NCBI GenBank assembly: GCA_965243325.1 | Contig: CBDEUQ010000003.1 | Coordinates: 2,480,001 to 2,544,000, forward strand | Source: JANQOH01 sp965243325 | Lineage (GTDB): Bacteria > Pseudomonadota > Alphaproteobacteria > UBA7887 | Direction of reading: 5' to 3' | DNA: 64,000 nt | Shown here: one piece after another, positions 26,883 to 35,312 of the stretch | How positions within the stretch are numbered: position 1 is the stretch's first letter | How the letters are laid out: every line of letters starts with the position of its first letter | Made by a program: the position numbers and the translations under genes | Notes under the pieces: model-generated | Told to the model about the DNA's origin: nothing | Databases searched by the model: none | What the model saw: only the letters and a program-made list of their open reading frames with translations

Positions 26883-27398
26883 TCAGTTGCCCGGCTTGGC
26901 CGTCAGTGACCGAACCCTCTCCGCCAACGCATCGTTGGTCGACGCATACGCGGGTTCCACCCAGTCGGCGTTCCAGAACCAGAGGCCGATGCCGCGGTCC
27001 ACCTCGTGCTGGACGACTCTTGTCCCACCCTCCACGGGCTCCAGCAGCCAGCGATGATCGAAGGTAAGGAGACCGGGGATTCCCCCCGATTGCCGCAGCT
27101 CCGAACCCGGCACGAGCGTCTCCACCGTCGCGGTCATTACGAGGACCTCTCCGCTCGGCTGCCGTACCCTGTTCAGCACCTCCTTCCCCTCCGTATAGAC
27201 CCCGGCGACCTCGACGAAGACCGGGTTCCACTGCGGATAGGACTCAGTGTCCATCAGCACCTCCCACACCGCTTCGGGCGGCGCGGGGATCGTGATCTCC
27301 ACGCGGAAGGTCTTGCGGGTGGCGAGCGAGCCCGCCACCGCGACGATCAGGACGGTGGAGAGGACCGCGACGCCCCATTTGATGCGGGAACGCGACAT
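26883..27398 (-). CDS. SRPBCC (START/Bet v1-like) domain membrane-anchored protein
   Basis: A 171-residue protein with one N-terminal hydrophobic segment (KWGVAVLSTVLIVAVAGSLA) acting as anchor or uncleaved signal. A polyketide-cyclase/START-like domain follows: EITIPAPPEAVWEVLMDTES, YPQWNPVF and the LLTFDHRWLLEPVEGGTRV strand pair. Such domains bind hydrophobic ligands. It diverges from a TetR gene around a 21-bp palindrome, so it is probably controlled by that regulator. Confidence 0.85.
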   Translation of the reverse strand: MSRSRIKWGVAVLSTVLIVAVAGSLATRKTFRVEITIPAPPEAVWEVLMDTESYPQWNPVFVEVAGVYTEGKEVLNRVRQPSGEVLVMTATVETLVPGSELRQSGGIPGLLTFDHRWLLEPVEGGTRVVQHEVDRGIGLWFWNADWVEPAYASTNDALAERVRSLTAKPGN

Positions 27399-27494
27399 CG
27401 GCGCCTCACAGGGGTATGTCGAGCCGGCCCATCAACTCGGCGCGGCGCGGTGCGGCTGGCGGACGGTCTGCGTCATGGCGGTCTCTTACATCTC

Positions 27495-27515
27495 TACACA
27501 TTGTGACAAGGTGTA
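27495..27515. promoter_or_regulatory. Putative TetR-type operator (21-bp palindrome)
   Basis: TACACATTGT and ACAAGGTGTA flank a central G, with 9 of 10 arm positions complementary. It lies in the AT-rich region between the divergent SRPBCC and TetR genes, 63 bases before the TetR start and 97 before the SRPBCC start. Length, symmetry and placement are those of an autoregulated TetR-family operator. Confidence 0.65.
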
Positions 27516-27577
27516 TAGTCTATCTTACATCCCGTCGTTCGTTGTCAAGTCGTAAGCTTTGAGATATCTCCCATTAC

Positions 27578-28219
27578 ATGAACGAACGCCGTCCCGTTCC
27601 CCTCTCCGAGACCGAAGCACGGATCATCGAGGCCGCGATCGGCACCTTTGTCCGTTACGGTGCGAAGAAGACGACGATGGCGGACATCGCCGAGGCCGCC
27701 GGGGTGTCGCGCCAGACCGTCTATGCCTCGTTCGGCGACAAGGACGGGATCATCGTGGCGTGCATCCGACGCGTCTCGGAGGCGTCGTTGGCGGCGATCC
27801 GGGCGCGTCTCGGCGGCTGTGCCACGTTGGCTGAGCGCCTGACTGTCTATTTCGAGGAGACGGTGGTGAAGTCCTTCGAGATGCTGCAGGAGGCGGGCGA
27901 TCCGGAGGACTTGATCAGCGGTCACAACCAAGCCGGCAAGGCGGCAATCAAGGAGGCTCACGGCAGGCAGGCGGCGCTCATTGCCGACCTGCTGGAGCCC
28001 TACGCCGACGCGATCGCACGCACCGGCCAGACGCCCGACCAACTCGCGAGATTTGTCGTGACCGTTGCAATGGGCCTGAAGTACGGGGCCGGGAACCGCA
28101 GCAGGCTCGACGAACTCCTCTACTCGTTGCGCAGCAGCGTGATCGCCCTGACAGCGTCCGGGCAGGCCGGCCCAACTCCGTCGACCGGGCGATCGGGCAG
28201 CCGGCTTTCCGGAATCTGA
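27578..28219 (+). CDS. TetR/AcrR family transcriptional regulator
   Basis: A 213-residue repressor. The N-terminal helix-turn-helix (TEARIIEAAIGTFVRYGAKK, then IAEAAGVSRQTVYASFGDKD) is a clear TetR domain, residues about 10-60. The C-terminal ligand domain is mostly helical and unassigned. It probably controls the divergent SRPBCC gene and itself through the palindrome at 27495-27515. The ligand is unknown. Confidence 0.93.
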   Translation: MNERRPVPLSETEARIIEAAIGTFVRYGAKKTTMADIAEAAGVSRQTVYASFGDKDGIIVACIRRVSEASLAAIRARLGGCATLAERLTVYFEETVVKSFEMLQEAGDPEDLISGHNQAGKAAIKEAHGRQAALIADLLEPYADAIARTGQTPDQLARFVVTVAMGLKYGAGNRSRLDELLYSLRSSVIALTASGQAGPTPSTGRSGSRLSGI

Positions 28220-28256
28220 TGCGTCACCCGGTTGGAAACCGAGTCCGGTGTCGACG

Positions 28257-28949
28257 TCAGGGCGCCGTTCGCGCTTCCGAGGGGTCCGGAGCCGCTCGCC
28301 AGGAGGCCTCCGGAATCCGGCCGAACTCAGCCGGACTGTCCAGCAGAAGCTGCGCCCCGGACGCCTCCAGCTCCTCGCGCGGCCCGTAGCCGTACAGGAC
28401 CCCGGCCGAGAGCATGCCGTTGGCCGCCGCACCGAGCATGTCGTGACCTCGGTCGCCGACCATCACCGCGGCACCGGCGCTCACCCCGCTCTCGCCGAGC
28501 GCCCACCGGAGCAGATCGGCCTTCGCCGTCCGTTCGCCGTCCAGCGTCGCTCCGAAAACACCTCCGAAGAAACCGGCGATACCGAAGTGGTCCACGATGC
28601 GGGTCGCGTAGACTTCGGGCTTGCTGGTGGCCACGTATAGCGCGACGCCCTTGCTTGCGAGCAGGCTCAACGCCTCCGGCACGCCATCGTAGAGCCGGTT
28701 CTCGTAAAGGCCGGTTTCGACGAAACGGGCTCTAAAGTATTTCAGCGCGGTCTCGACCGCGGCACCGTCGCCCAGCAGCGATTCGAGACTCTCCTTCAGC
28801 GGCGGACCGATACACCAGGTCAGGTCTTCCGCCGGCGGCGCGTCCACGCCGACGCTCTCCAACGCGTGGCGTATGCAACGCGTGATGCCGACCCACGGGT
28901 CCGTCAGCGTCCCGTCCAGGTCAAAGAAAATAGCGTCGATGCGGCTCAC
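28257..28949 (-). CDS. HAD-family hydrolase, phosphoglycolate phosphatase-like
   Basis: A 230-residue haloacid dehalogenase-type phosphatase: motif I AIFFDLDGTLTDP at the N-terminus, helical cap domain, motif II VATSKPEVYA, and motif III/IV Lys and VMVGDRGHDMLGA. Its closest look is the Gph/PgmB branch. The GTG at 28949 begins the conserved fold; upstream codons are Arg/Pro-rich and overlap the 39-bp repeat copy, so they are unlikely to be coding. Its 3' end converges on the TetR gene with 37 bases between. Confidence 0.87.
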   Translation of the reverse strand: MSRIDAIFFDLDGTLTDPWVGITRCIRHALESVGVDAPPAEDLTWCIGPPLKESLESLLGDGAAVETALKYFRARFVETGLYENRLYDGVPEALSLLASKGVALYVATSKPEVYATRIVDHFGIAGFFGGVFGATLDGERTAKADLLRWALGESGVSAGAAVMVGDRGHDMLGAAANGMLSAGVLYGYGPREELEASGAQLLLDSPAEFGRIPEASWRAAPDPSEARTAP

Positions 28950-28986
28950 AAGAGCGTTGCTTCCCTGAGTGCAAACATGAAACGCC

Positions 28987-29025
28987 ACGGGAACGCGAGT
29001 GCCCGGAGCGACGCGGCGAGGGTGC
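28987..29025. repeat. Dispersed 39-bp repeat, copy B
   Basis: Matches 19675-19713 at 35 of 39 positions, same orientation. It lies between the TRAP permease stop and the HAD phosphatase start, next to the phosphatase leader. Unknown nature. Confidence 0.55.
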
Positions 29026-29117
29026 GGGGCGGACCGTCTGGGGGCCACGCTTCCGGGGTCTGGAACCGCCCGCGCGATCGGGTCGCCGACCTGCCACCGG
29101 AGTCGACCGGCGAGGCG

Positions 29118-30968
29118 TCACGTGGCGGGGATATGCTTGCGGTACCGCTGCGTCGCCAACACTGCGGCGGCGAGAGCGAGGCCGGCCAGGTCGGCGGCGG
29201 CGTCCGGCATGAGCAGGGCAATCGCGGCGGCGAACAGGACGAGCCGCTCCCACGCCCGCGAGCGGCGAAGCAGAAAGCCGTTGAGGGCCGAGGCGAGGCA
29301 CACGACGCCGACGAGCGCGGATGCCACGGCACGCGCGATGTCGAGCCCGTCGCCGATCAAGAGCAGGGCTGGTCCGTACACGAACATGAACGGGACGATG
29401 TAACCGGTTGCCGCGAGCTTGACGGCAGCGAGTCCCGAGTCCCACAGCCCGGCGCCGGACAATCCGTTGGCGGCGTAGAGCGAGATCGCCACGGGCGGCG
29501 TGATGACCGAAAGAATGGCGAAGTAGAATACGAACAGGTGCGCCGCCTCCAGCGGCACGCCGAGCTTGATGAGCGCCGGCACCAGCAGCGCGACCTGCAC
29601 GATGTAGGCGGGCGTGGTCGGCAGACCCATGCCGAGCACGATCCCGGCGACCGCGGTGAGCGCCAGCGCGAGCACCATCGTGTCGCGCGACAAGGCGACG
29701 ACGAACTGGGTGAAATCCACCCCAAGGCCGCTCAGCGAGATCACGCCGATGACGATGCCGGCGCACGCGCACGCGGCGGACACCGTGAGCGCGTTGCGGA
29801 TGCCCGTGGTCAGCGCCTCGAAGACCATCCAGAGAGAAATCTCGTGCCGCGTCGTCCGCCGTGCCAGCGCCACGGGCACGATCGACAGCAGCCCGCACAA
29901 CGCGGCATAGGGCGGGCTGTAGCCGGCGGCGAGCACGCCGACGATGACCGCCATCGGCAGGGACTGGTGGCCGCGCCCCGCCAGCACCTTTCCCATGCGT
30001 GGCAGGTCGGGCCGCGGGAGGCCCTCGATGCCGGCGCGCCGCGCCTCGAAGTGGACGGCGAAGAACACCGCCACGAAGTAGAGAACGGCGGGGATGATCG
30101 CGATCGAGACCACCGTCAGGTAACTGACCGCCATGAACTCGGCCATGACGAACGCGGCGGCGCCCATGATCGGCGGCATGATCTGGCCGCCCGTCGACGC
30201 CACCGCTTCCACCGCGCCGGCGAACGCCGGGCGGTAGCCGATGCGCTTCATCATCGGGATCGTGAACGTGCCCGTGGTCATCACGTTGGCGGTCGAGCTT
30301 CCCGAGATCGTGCCGAACATGGCGCTGGTCACGCACGCCACCTTGGCCGGGCCGCCGGCCGAGGCGCCGGCGAGAGCGAGTGAGAAATCGCGGAACAGCC
30401 GGCCGGTGCCGGAGCGCTCGACAAACGCGCCGAACAGGATGAACAGCACCATGTAGGTCGCCGAGACGTTCAGCGGGATGCCGAATATCCCCTCCGTCGT
30501 CAGATACATCTGGTCGACGATCTGGCTGGCGAGGTCGCGGTGGGCGAGGGCGTAGACGAGGAACGCCGCGGCGGTGAGCGGCAGCGCGAGGCCGACCACG
30601 CGACGGGTCGCCTCGAGCGTCACCAGGATGAACAGGATGCCGAGGACGAAGTCTGCGGTCCGGAGCTCGTCCACATATGCGAAGCGGTCGAGCACGTAGT
30701 CGTGGTTGACGAAGATGTAGCCGACGCTGGCGACCGAGACCCCGATCAGAGCGAAGTCCGCGAGCCGCGCGAAGAGCGGCGGGGTGCCGTCCGCGCGGTG
30801 CCGTGTCGGGAACACGAGAAAGATCAGGACGAGGGCGAACAGCCAGTGCGTGCCGCGGAAATAGAACACGGACGGCACGCCGAAGAGCACGACGTAAAAG
30901 TGGTACGACGCCATGGCGAGGGCGACCGCCGCGGCGACGTGGCGGAGGGGGCCGCGGACGTCGGTCAT
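29118..30968 (-). CDS. TRAP transporter permease, fused small and large subunits (TAXI type)
   Basis: A 616-residue membrane protein fusing a 4-helix DctQ-like part (residues about 1-150) to a 12-helix DctM-like part. Family motifs include IFGIPLNVSATYMVLFILFG, FGTISGSSTANVMTTGTFTI and SVITPPVAISLYAANGLSGA. It belongs to the 4TM/12TM fusion group that works with TAXI receptors, using a sodium or proton gradient. The receptor gene lies 27 bases upstream on the same strand, giving a complete two-gene transporter. Confidence 0.94.
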   Translation of the reverse strand: MTDVRGPLRHVAAAVALAMASYHFYVVLFGVPSVFYFRGTHWLFALVLIFLVFPTRHRADGTPPLFARLADFALIGVSVASVGYIFVNHDYVLDRFAYVDELRTADFVLGILFILVTLEATRRVVGLALPLTAAAFLVYALAHRDLASQIVDQMYLTTEGIFGIPLNVSATYMVLFILFGAFVERSGTGRLFRDFSLALAGASAGGPAKVACVTSAMFGTISGSSTANVMTTGTFTIPMMKRIGYRPAFAGAVEAVASTGGQIMPPIMGAAAFVMAEFMAVSYLTVVSIAIIPAVLYFVAVFFAVHFEARRAGIEGLPRPDLPRMGKVLAGRGHQSLPMAVIVGVLAAGYSPPYAALCGLLSIVPVALARRTTRHEISLWMVFEALTTGIRNALTVSAACACAGIVIGVISLSGLGVDFTQFVVALSRDTMVLALALTAVAGIVLGMGLPTTPAYIVQVALLVPALIKLGVPLEAAHLFVFYFAILSVITPPVAISLYAANGLSGAGLWDSGLAAVKLAATGYIVPFMFVYGPALLLIGDGLDIARAVASALVGVVCLASALNGFLLRRSRAWERLVLFAAAIALLMPDAAADLAGLALAAAVLATQRYRKHIPAT

Positions 30969-30995
30969 GCCGGAACCTCCGCCGTCCCGGCCGGC

Positions 30996-31955
30996 TTACA
31001 TGAGGCCCGCTTCGCGATAGAAGCGCACCGCGCCGGGGTGGAACGGAACGCCGACGTCGACCGCCATCGCCTCGGCGCCGTACTCCGCGAGCAGCACGGT
31101 GACGGCTCCGAGCTCGCGGCCGCGCGCGGCGATCGCCCGGGTCATGTTGTAGGCGAGATCTTCCGAGACCGAGTCGCAGTTCGCCATCATGTGCATCGAG
31201 AAGCCGGCGCTCGGAACGGCCTCGTCCTGTCCCGGATAGGTGCCGGCGGGAATCGTCATGCGCTGCCAGCCCGGGTTGCCCGCGTGGAGGCTGGCGAACG
31301 CGGCGTCGGACACCGGCAGCAACGTGGTGTTGCGCGATGTCGACAGGTCGAGCACGCCTGCCGCAGGCACTGAGCTGACCATCAGCAAGCCATCGATTTG
31401 TCCGTCCTTCGCCATGTTCACTTGGTCGGTGATCGAGGCGAAGTTGATCTTGCCGAGGTCGTCGTAGGTCAGGCCGTGCACCGCCAGCAGCGCCCGCGCC
31501 GCGAACTCGGTCGTATTGCCGCGCGGCAGAGTCGCCAGCGCGTGGCCGCGAAGGTCGGCGATGCCGGCGATCGCCCGGTCCGTTACCGCGATCTGCGCCG
31601 CCTGCCGATACAGCGCGGCGATGTTGCAGACGCCGGTCATCGCTTCGTCGAACGGCGGGCGGCCGGCAAGCGCGTCCACGGTGGAAATGACGTTGCCCCA
31701 GGCGATGTCCGCCTTGCCGAGGGAGATCGCCTTGATGTTGATGAGGCCGGCGCCGGGCCGCATGCGCACGTCGAGACCGTCGATTTCCTGTTCCAGGATC
31801 TGCTTCGTGGCACCGCCGAGCGGAAACCAGGTCCCCCCCGCCGGGCCGGTCATGAAGACCAGGGTCTCGGCCGCGGCGGGACCGGACACGCCCGGCGCGA
31901 AGCATGAGAGTGCCCATATGGCGGCGAACGCGCGGCGTAACCGTCTCTGTTTCAT
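30996..31955 (-). CDS. TAXI-family TRAP transporter solute receptor
   Basis: A 319-residue periplasmic receptor. The signal peptide (MKQRRLRRAFAAIWALSCFA) is followed by ETLVFMTGPAGGTWFPLGGA, typical of TAXI receptors, and GAGLINIKAISLGKADIAWG. It captures the substrate for the fused permease downstream. Known TAXI ligands are small organic acids such as glutamate or alpha-ketoglutarate; the substrate here is not known. The catabolic genes next door hint at a hydroxy or keto acid. Confidence 0.93.
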   Translation of the reverse strand: MKQRRLRRAFAAIWALSCFAPGVSGPAAAETLVFMTGPAGGTWFPLGGATKQILEQEIDGLDVRMRPGAGLINIKAISLGKADIAWGNVISTVDALAGRPPFDEAMTGVCNIAALYRQAAQIAVTDRAIAGIADLRGHALATLPRGNTTEFAARALLAVHGLTYDDLGKINFASITDQVNMAKDGQIDGLLMVSSVPAAGVLDLSTSRNTTLLPVSDAAFASLHAGNPGWQRMTIPAGTYPGQDEAVPSAGFSMHMMANCDSVSEDLAYNMTRAIAARGRELGAVTVLLAEYGAEAMAVDVGVPFHPGAVRFYREAGLM

Positions 31956-32023
31956 GACTCGTGCCCTCCCGCCCTTGGCCCGCAGGACTTTAGCCACGAA
32001 GCCCTCGGGGCGCCAAGCCGCCA

Positions 32024-33196
32024 TCAGTCCCACGCGGCGCGGTAGAGGGCAACGATTTCGTCGGCGGTGGGCACGCGCGGGTTGTTGCCGGGCGAGCCCG
32101 AATCGAGCGCCTGGCGCGCCATCGTCGGCATGAGGTCGCCATAGCGCGATTCGGCTATGCCGTAGGCTCGGGGCGTCGGCACGTCGAGGTCGGCGTTGAG
32201 CGTCCGGAGCTCCTCGATCAGTGCGGCGACGGCGGCCTGGTTGCCGACCGTGTCGTCCGCCACGCGCATGGCGCGCGCGCAATCGGCGTAGCGATCGAGC
32301 GCGGCGGGTGCTGAGAAGGCAGTCACCGCGGGCAACAGCATGGCGTTCGACAGGCCGTGCGGCACGTGGAAGTGCGCGCCGATCGGCCGGCTCATGCCGT
32401 GTACGAGGCACACGGACGCGTTCGAGAACGCGAGGCCGCCCTGGGTCGCCGCGAGCATCATCGCCTCGCGCGCCGCGGCGTTGTCCGGCTCCTTGCAGGC
32501 GGTGCGGATGTTGCGCGCCACCAGGCCCATGCAGGACACCGCCATGGAGTCCGCGTAAGGGTTTCGCCGGCGGCTGACGTACGCCTCGATGGCATGGGTG
32601 AGCGTGTCGATGCCGGTGTCCGCCGTGAGGCGCCACGGCATGGTGAGCGTCAGCGTGTAGTCCACCAGCGCCGCGGCGGGCACGTAGCCGAGGCCGGCGC
32701 ACAACATCTTCTCGTCGGTCTTCGTATCCGTGATGACCGTAAAGCGCGTCACTTCCGACCCCGTGCCCGCGGTCGTCGGAATGGCGATCAGCGGGTAGTC
32801 GCTGCGGTCGATCTGGCGCGGCACCTTGTAGTCGCGCATGGCGCCGCCGTGGGTTGCGAGCACCCCCATGGCCTTCGCGGTGTCCATGGGGCTGCCGCCG
32901 CCGAGCGCGATCATGCCGTCGAAGCCGCCTTCGCGCAGACGGGCCGCGCCCGCCTCGACAACGTCGGTCGTCGGGTCGGGCACCGTGTCGGCGAAGACGG
33001 ACCACGCAACCCCTGCCTCGTCGAGGACGCCGGTCACGCGGTCGAGCACGCCGCTTTCGACCATGTAGCCGTCGGTGACGATCAGCGGGCGTGTCACACC
33101 GACCTTGGCCATGGCGTCGGCCGCCTGCGCGTGGGCGCGGGCGCCAATGACCATTAGGCCCGGTTGCGCGATCGTCGCCGGTGCCGCCTTGTTCAT
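32024..33196 (-). CDS. Iron-containing alcohol dehydrogenase
   Basis: A 390-residue group III metal-dependent alcohol dehydrogenase. NAD-binding GGGSPMDTAKAMGVLA near residue 100, AIPTTAGTGSEVTRF near 140, and metal ligands in LTHAIEAYVS and CLVHGMSRPIGAHFHVPHG are all present. GGGGAGG sits just before the ATG at 33196, so the ATG 10 codons upstream is not needed. It lies between the TAXI-TRAP pair and the divergent aldolase/CoA-transferase operon. Confidence 0.94.
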   Translation of the reverse strand: MNKAAPATIAQPGLMVIGARAHAQAADAMAKVGVTRPLIVTDGYMVESGVLDRVTGVLDEAGVAWSVFADTVPDPTTDVVEAGAARLREGGFDGMIALGGGSPMDTAKAMGVLATHGGAMRDYKVPRQIDRSDYPLIAIPTTAGTGSEVTRFTVITDTKTDEKMLCAGLGYVPAAALVDYTLTLTMPWRLTADTGIDTLTHAIEAYVSRRRNPYADSMAVSCMGLVARNIRTACKEPDNAAAREAMMLAATQGGLAFSNASVCLVHGMSRPIGAHFHVPHGLSNAMLLPAVTAFSAPAALDRYADCARAMRVADDTVGNQAAVAALIEELRTLNADLDVPTPRAYGIAESRYGDLMPTMARQALDSGSPGNNPRVPTADEIVALYRAAWD

Positions 33197-33303
33197 CCTA
33201 GCCTCCCCGCTCGCGGACCGTTGCACTATAGCGATTGAACCACTGCCGGCGCGGGCTTTCCGCTTCGCGCCGACGCGGCCATAATCGGCGCGGGGAGGAA
33301 CTC

Positions 33304-34089
33304 ATGCGCAACAATCCGGTCAAGGAAGCGCTGGCGCGCGGCGAACGCGTGTTCGGCACAATGGTCTTCGAGTTCGCGAGCCCCGGTCTGGCCACGGTCC
33401 TGGCCAACGCCGGCGCCCAGTTCGTGCTCTACGACATGGAGCACAGCGGCCTTGGTGACGACGAAATCAAGCGCCAGGTCGCCTACTGCCGCGGCCTCGA
33501 CCTCGTGCCGCTCGTGCGCCCGCCGGACAAGGGCTACGCGACGACGGCGCGCCTGCTCGACCTCGGCGTCATGGGGTTGATGTACCAGATGGTCGAGAGC
33601 GCCGAGGAAGCGGCGGAGATCGCGTCCTTCAACCGCTACCCGCCCGGGGGCGTGCGCGGCGCCATGTTCTCCGGCGCCCATGACGACTACACGGGCGGCG
33701 ACGTGGTCGACAAGATGGCGGGCGCCGACGCGCGCACCCTCACCATGGCGCTGATCGAGACCCCGAAGGGGGTCGAGAACGTCGACGCGATCATGGCGGT
33801 GCCGGGGATCGACGCGGCACACGTCGGCCATTTCGACCTGTCGCTGACCATGGGCATTCCTGGCCGCTTCGATCATCCGGACTTCCGGGCGGCGATCGAC
33901 CGGATCGTTGCCGCGTGCGACCGCCACGGCAAGCCGGCAGGGTTTCTCGCGCCCAACGTGGCGTGGGGGCGCGAGTGGATGGCGCGCGGGTTCCGCTTCG
34001 TCTCGTACAGCATCGACATCCTGCTGCTCGGCGACGCGCTGGCGCAGGGGATCGCCGCGCTCAAGGCCGCCGACGAGGACGCGTCGTGA
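33304..34089 (+). CDS. HpcH/HpaI family aldolase (4-hydroxy-2-oxo acid aldolase type)
   Basis: A 261-residue class II (metal-dependent) TIM-barrel aldolase. VLYDMEHSGLGDDE holds the catalytic Glu/His pair, LVRPPDKGY is the substrate loop, MALIETPKGVENVDAI supplies the metal Glu and GHFDLSLTMG the metal Asp. The family splits 4-hydroxy-2-oxo acids into pyruvate plus an aldehyde. It overlaps the CoA-transferase gene by 4 bases (GTGA), so the two are co-translated. Confidence 0.92.
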   Translation: MRNNPVKEALARGERVFGTMVFEFASPGLATVLANAGAQFVLYDMEHSGLGDDEIKRQVAYCRGLDLVPLVRPPDKGYATTARLLDLGVMGLMYQMVESAEEAAEIASFNRYPPGGVRGAMFSGAHDDYTGGDVVDKMAGADARTLTMALIETPKGVENVDAIMAVPGIDAAHVGHFDLSLTMGIPGRFDHPDFRAAIDRIVAACDRHGKPAGFLAPNVAWGREWMARGFRFVSYSIDILLLGDALAQGIAALKAADEDAS

Positions 34090-35273
34090 GTGGCGGACGG
34101 CTGCCGCTCGCCGACATCCGCGTGCTCGACCTGACGCGCGCGCGGGCGGGGCCGACGGCGGTACGCCATCTCGCCGACTGGGGCGCCGACGTGATCAAGA
34201 TCGAGGCGCCGGGCGAGCCTCTGGGCGAGGGGCTTGGCGGCGCCCGCACGGCGCCGGACTTCGTGAATCTGCATCGCAACAAGCGGGCGATGACTCTCAA
34301 TCTGAAGTCGGACACCGGCCGCGAAATCTTCATGACGCTGGCGCGCGGCGCCGATGTGGTGGTCGAGAACTTCCGCGCGGAGGTCAAGCACCGGCTCGGC
34401 GTCGACTACGAGTCGCTGGCGGCGGTCAACCCGCGCATCGTTCTCGGCAGCATTTCGGGTTTCGGCCAGGACGGGCCGTACCGCGGACGCGCCGGCGTCG
34501 ACCAGATCGCGCAGGGCATGGGCGGGTTGATGTCGGTCACCGGGCTGCCGGGGCAGGGGCCGGTGCGCGTCGGCGTTCCCATCGCCGATCTCTCGTCCGG
34601 CAACTATCTGGCCATGGGACTGCTGCTCGCGCTGATGGAACGCGAGCGCACCGGCGAGGGACAGTGGGTGCACACGTCGCTGCTGGAAGCGCAGATCGCG
34701 ATGATGGACTTCCAGGCGGCGCGGTGGCTGATCGACGGCGAGGTGCCGCCGCAGGCGGGCAACGACCATCCGACCGGCATTCCCATGGGAACGTTCCGCA
34801 CGGCCGACGGCGCGATCAACATTGCCGCGGCCGGCGGCGTGCTGTGGCGGCGGTTCCTCGCCGTGATAGACCGCCCGGAGCTTGCCGAGGACCCGCGGTT
34901 CGCCACGGCCGACGCCCGCTCCGAAAACCGGGCGGAGCTGAACGCGCTGCTCGAGGAGATCACGAAGGCACGCCCGAGCGCTTACTGGATCGAGGCGATG
35001 AACGAGGCCGGCGTGCCGTGCGGGCCGATCTATTCGATGGACGAGACCTTCGCCGACCCGCAGGTGGAGCACCTGGAAATCGCGCGGCCGATGACGCATC
35101 CGGTGCGCGGCGCCACCCGCGTCGTCGGTCAGGCCGTCACCCTGTCGAAGTGTCCGCAGCCCGAGGAGATGCGGCCCACGCCGGACAAGGGCGTGCATAC
35201 CGACACCATCCTCGCCGAGCTCGGATACGATGCCTCACAGGTCGCCGACATGCGTGCGCGCGGCATCGTGTGA
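34086..35273 (+). CDS. CaiB/BaiF family CoA-transferase
   Basis: A 395-residue class III CoA-transferase. RVLDLTRARAGPTAVRHLAD at the N-terminus, DVIKIEAPGEPLGEG, LNLKSDTGRE and VVENFRAEVKHRLGVDY are standard family blocks. The catalytic Asp is in VGVPIADLSSGNY, and WVHTSLLEAQIAMMDFQAA and PTGIPMGTFRTADGAINIA follow. GTG start, overlapping the aldolase stop. It moves CoA between carboxylic acids, probably the aldolase pathway substrate or product. Confidence 0.94.
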   Translation: MSGGRLPLADIRVLDLTRARAGPTAVRHLADWGADVIKIEAPGEPLGEGLGGARTAPDFVNLHRNKRAMTLNLKSDTGREIFMTLARGADVVVENFRAEVKHRLGVDYESLAAVNPRIVLGSISGFGQDGPYRGRAGVDQIAQGMGGLMSVTGLPGQGPVRVGVPIADLSSGNYLAMGLLLALMERERTGEGQWVHTSLLEAQIAMMDFQAARWLIDGEVPPQAGNDHPTGIPMGTFRTADGAINIAAAGGVLWRRFLAVIDRPELAEDPRFATADARSENRAELNALLEEITKARPSAYWIEAMNEAGVPCGPIYSMDETFADPQVEHLEIARPMTHPVRGATRVVGQAVTLSKCPQPEEMRPTPDKGVHTDTILAELGYDASQVADMRARGIV

Positions 35274-35312
35274 GGGGGCGCCCGCTTCGTCAGCCGCACC
35301 GGCCCGACGCGC

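Noticed and set aside
28866..31373. Long plus-strand frames opposite the TRAP genes
   Set aside because: His/Arg/Glu-rich shadows of the TRAP permease and receptor, with no domains and no ribosome sites.
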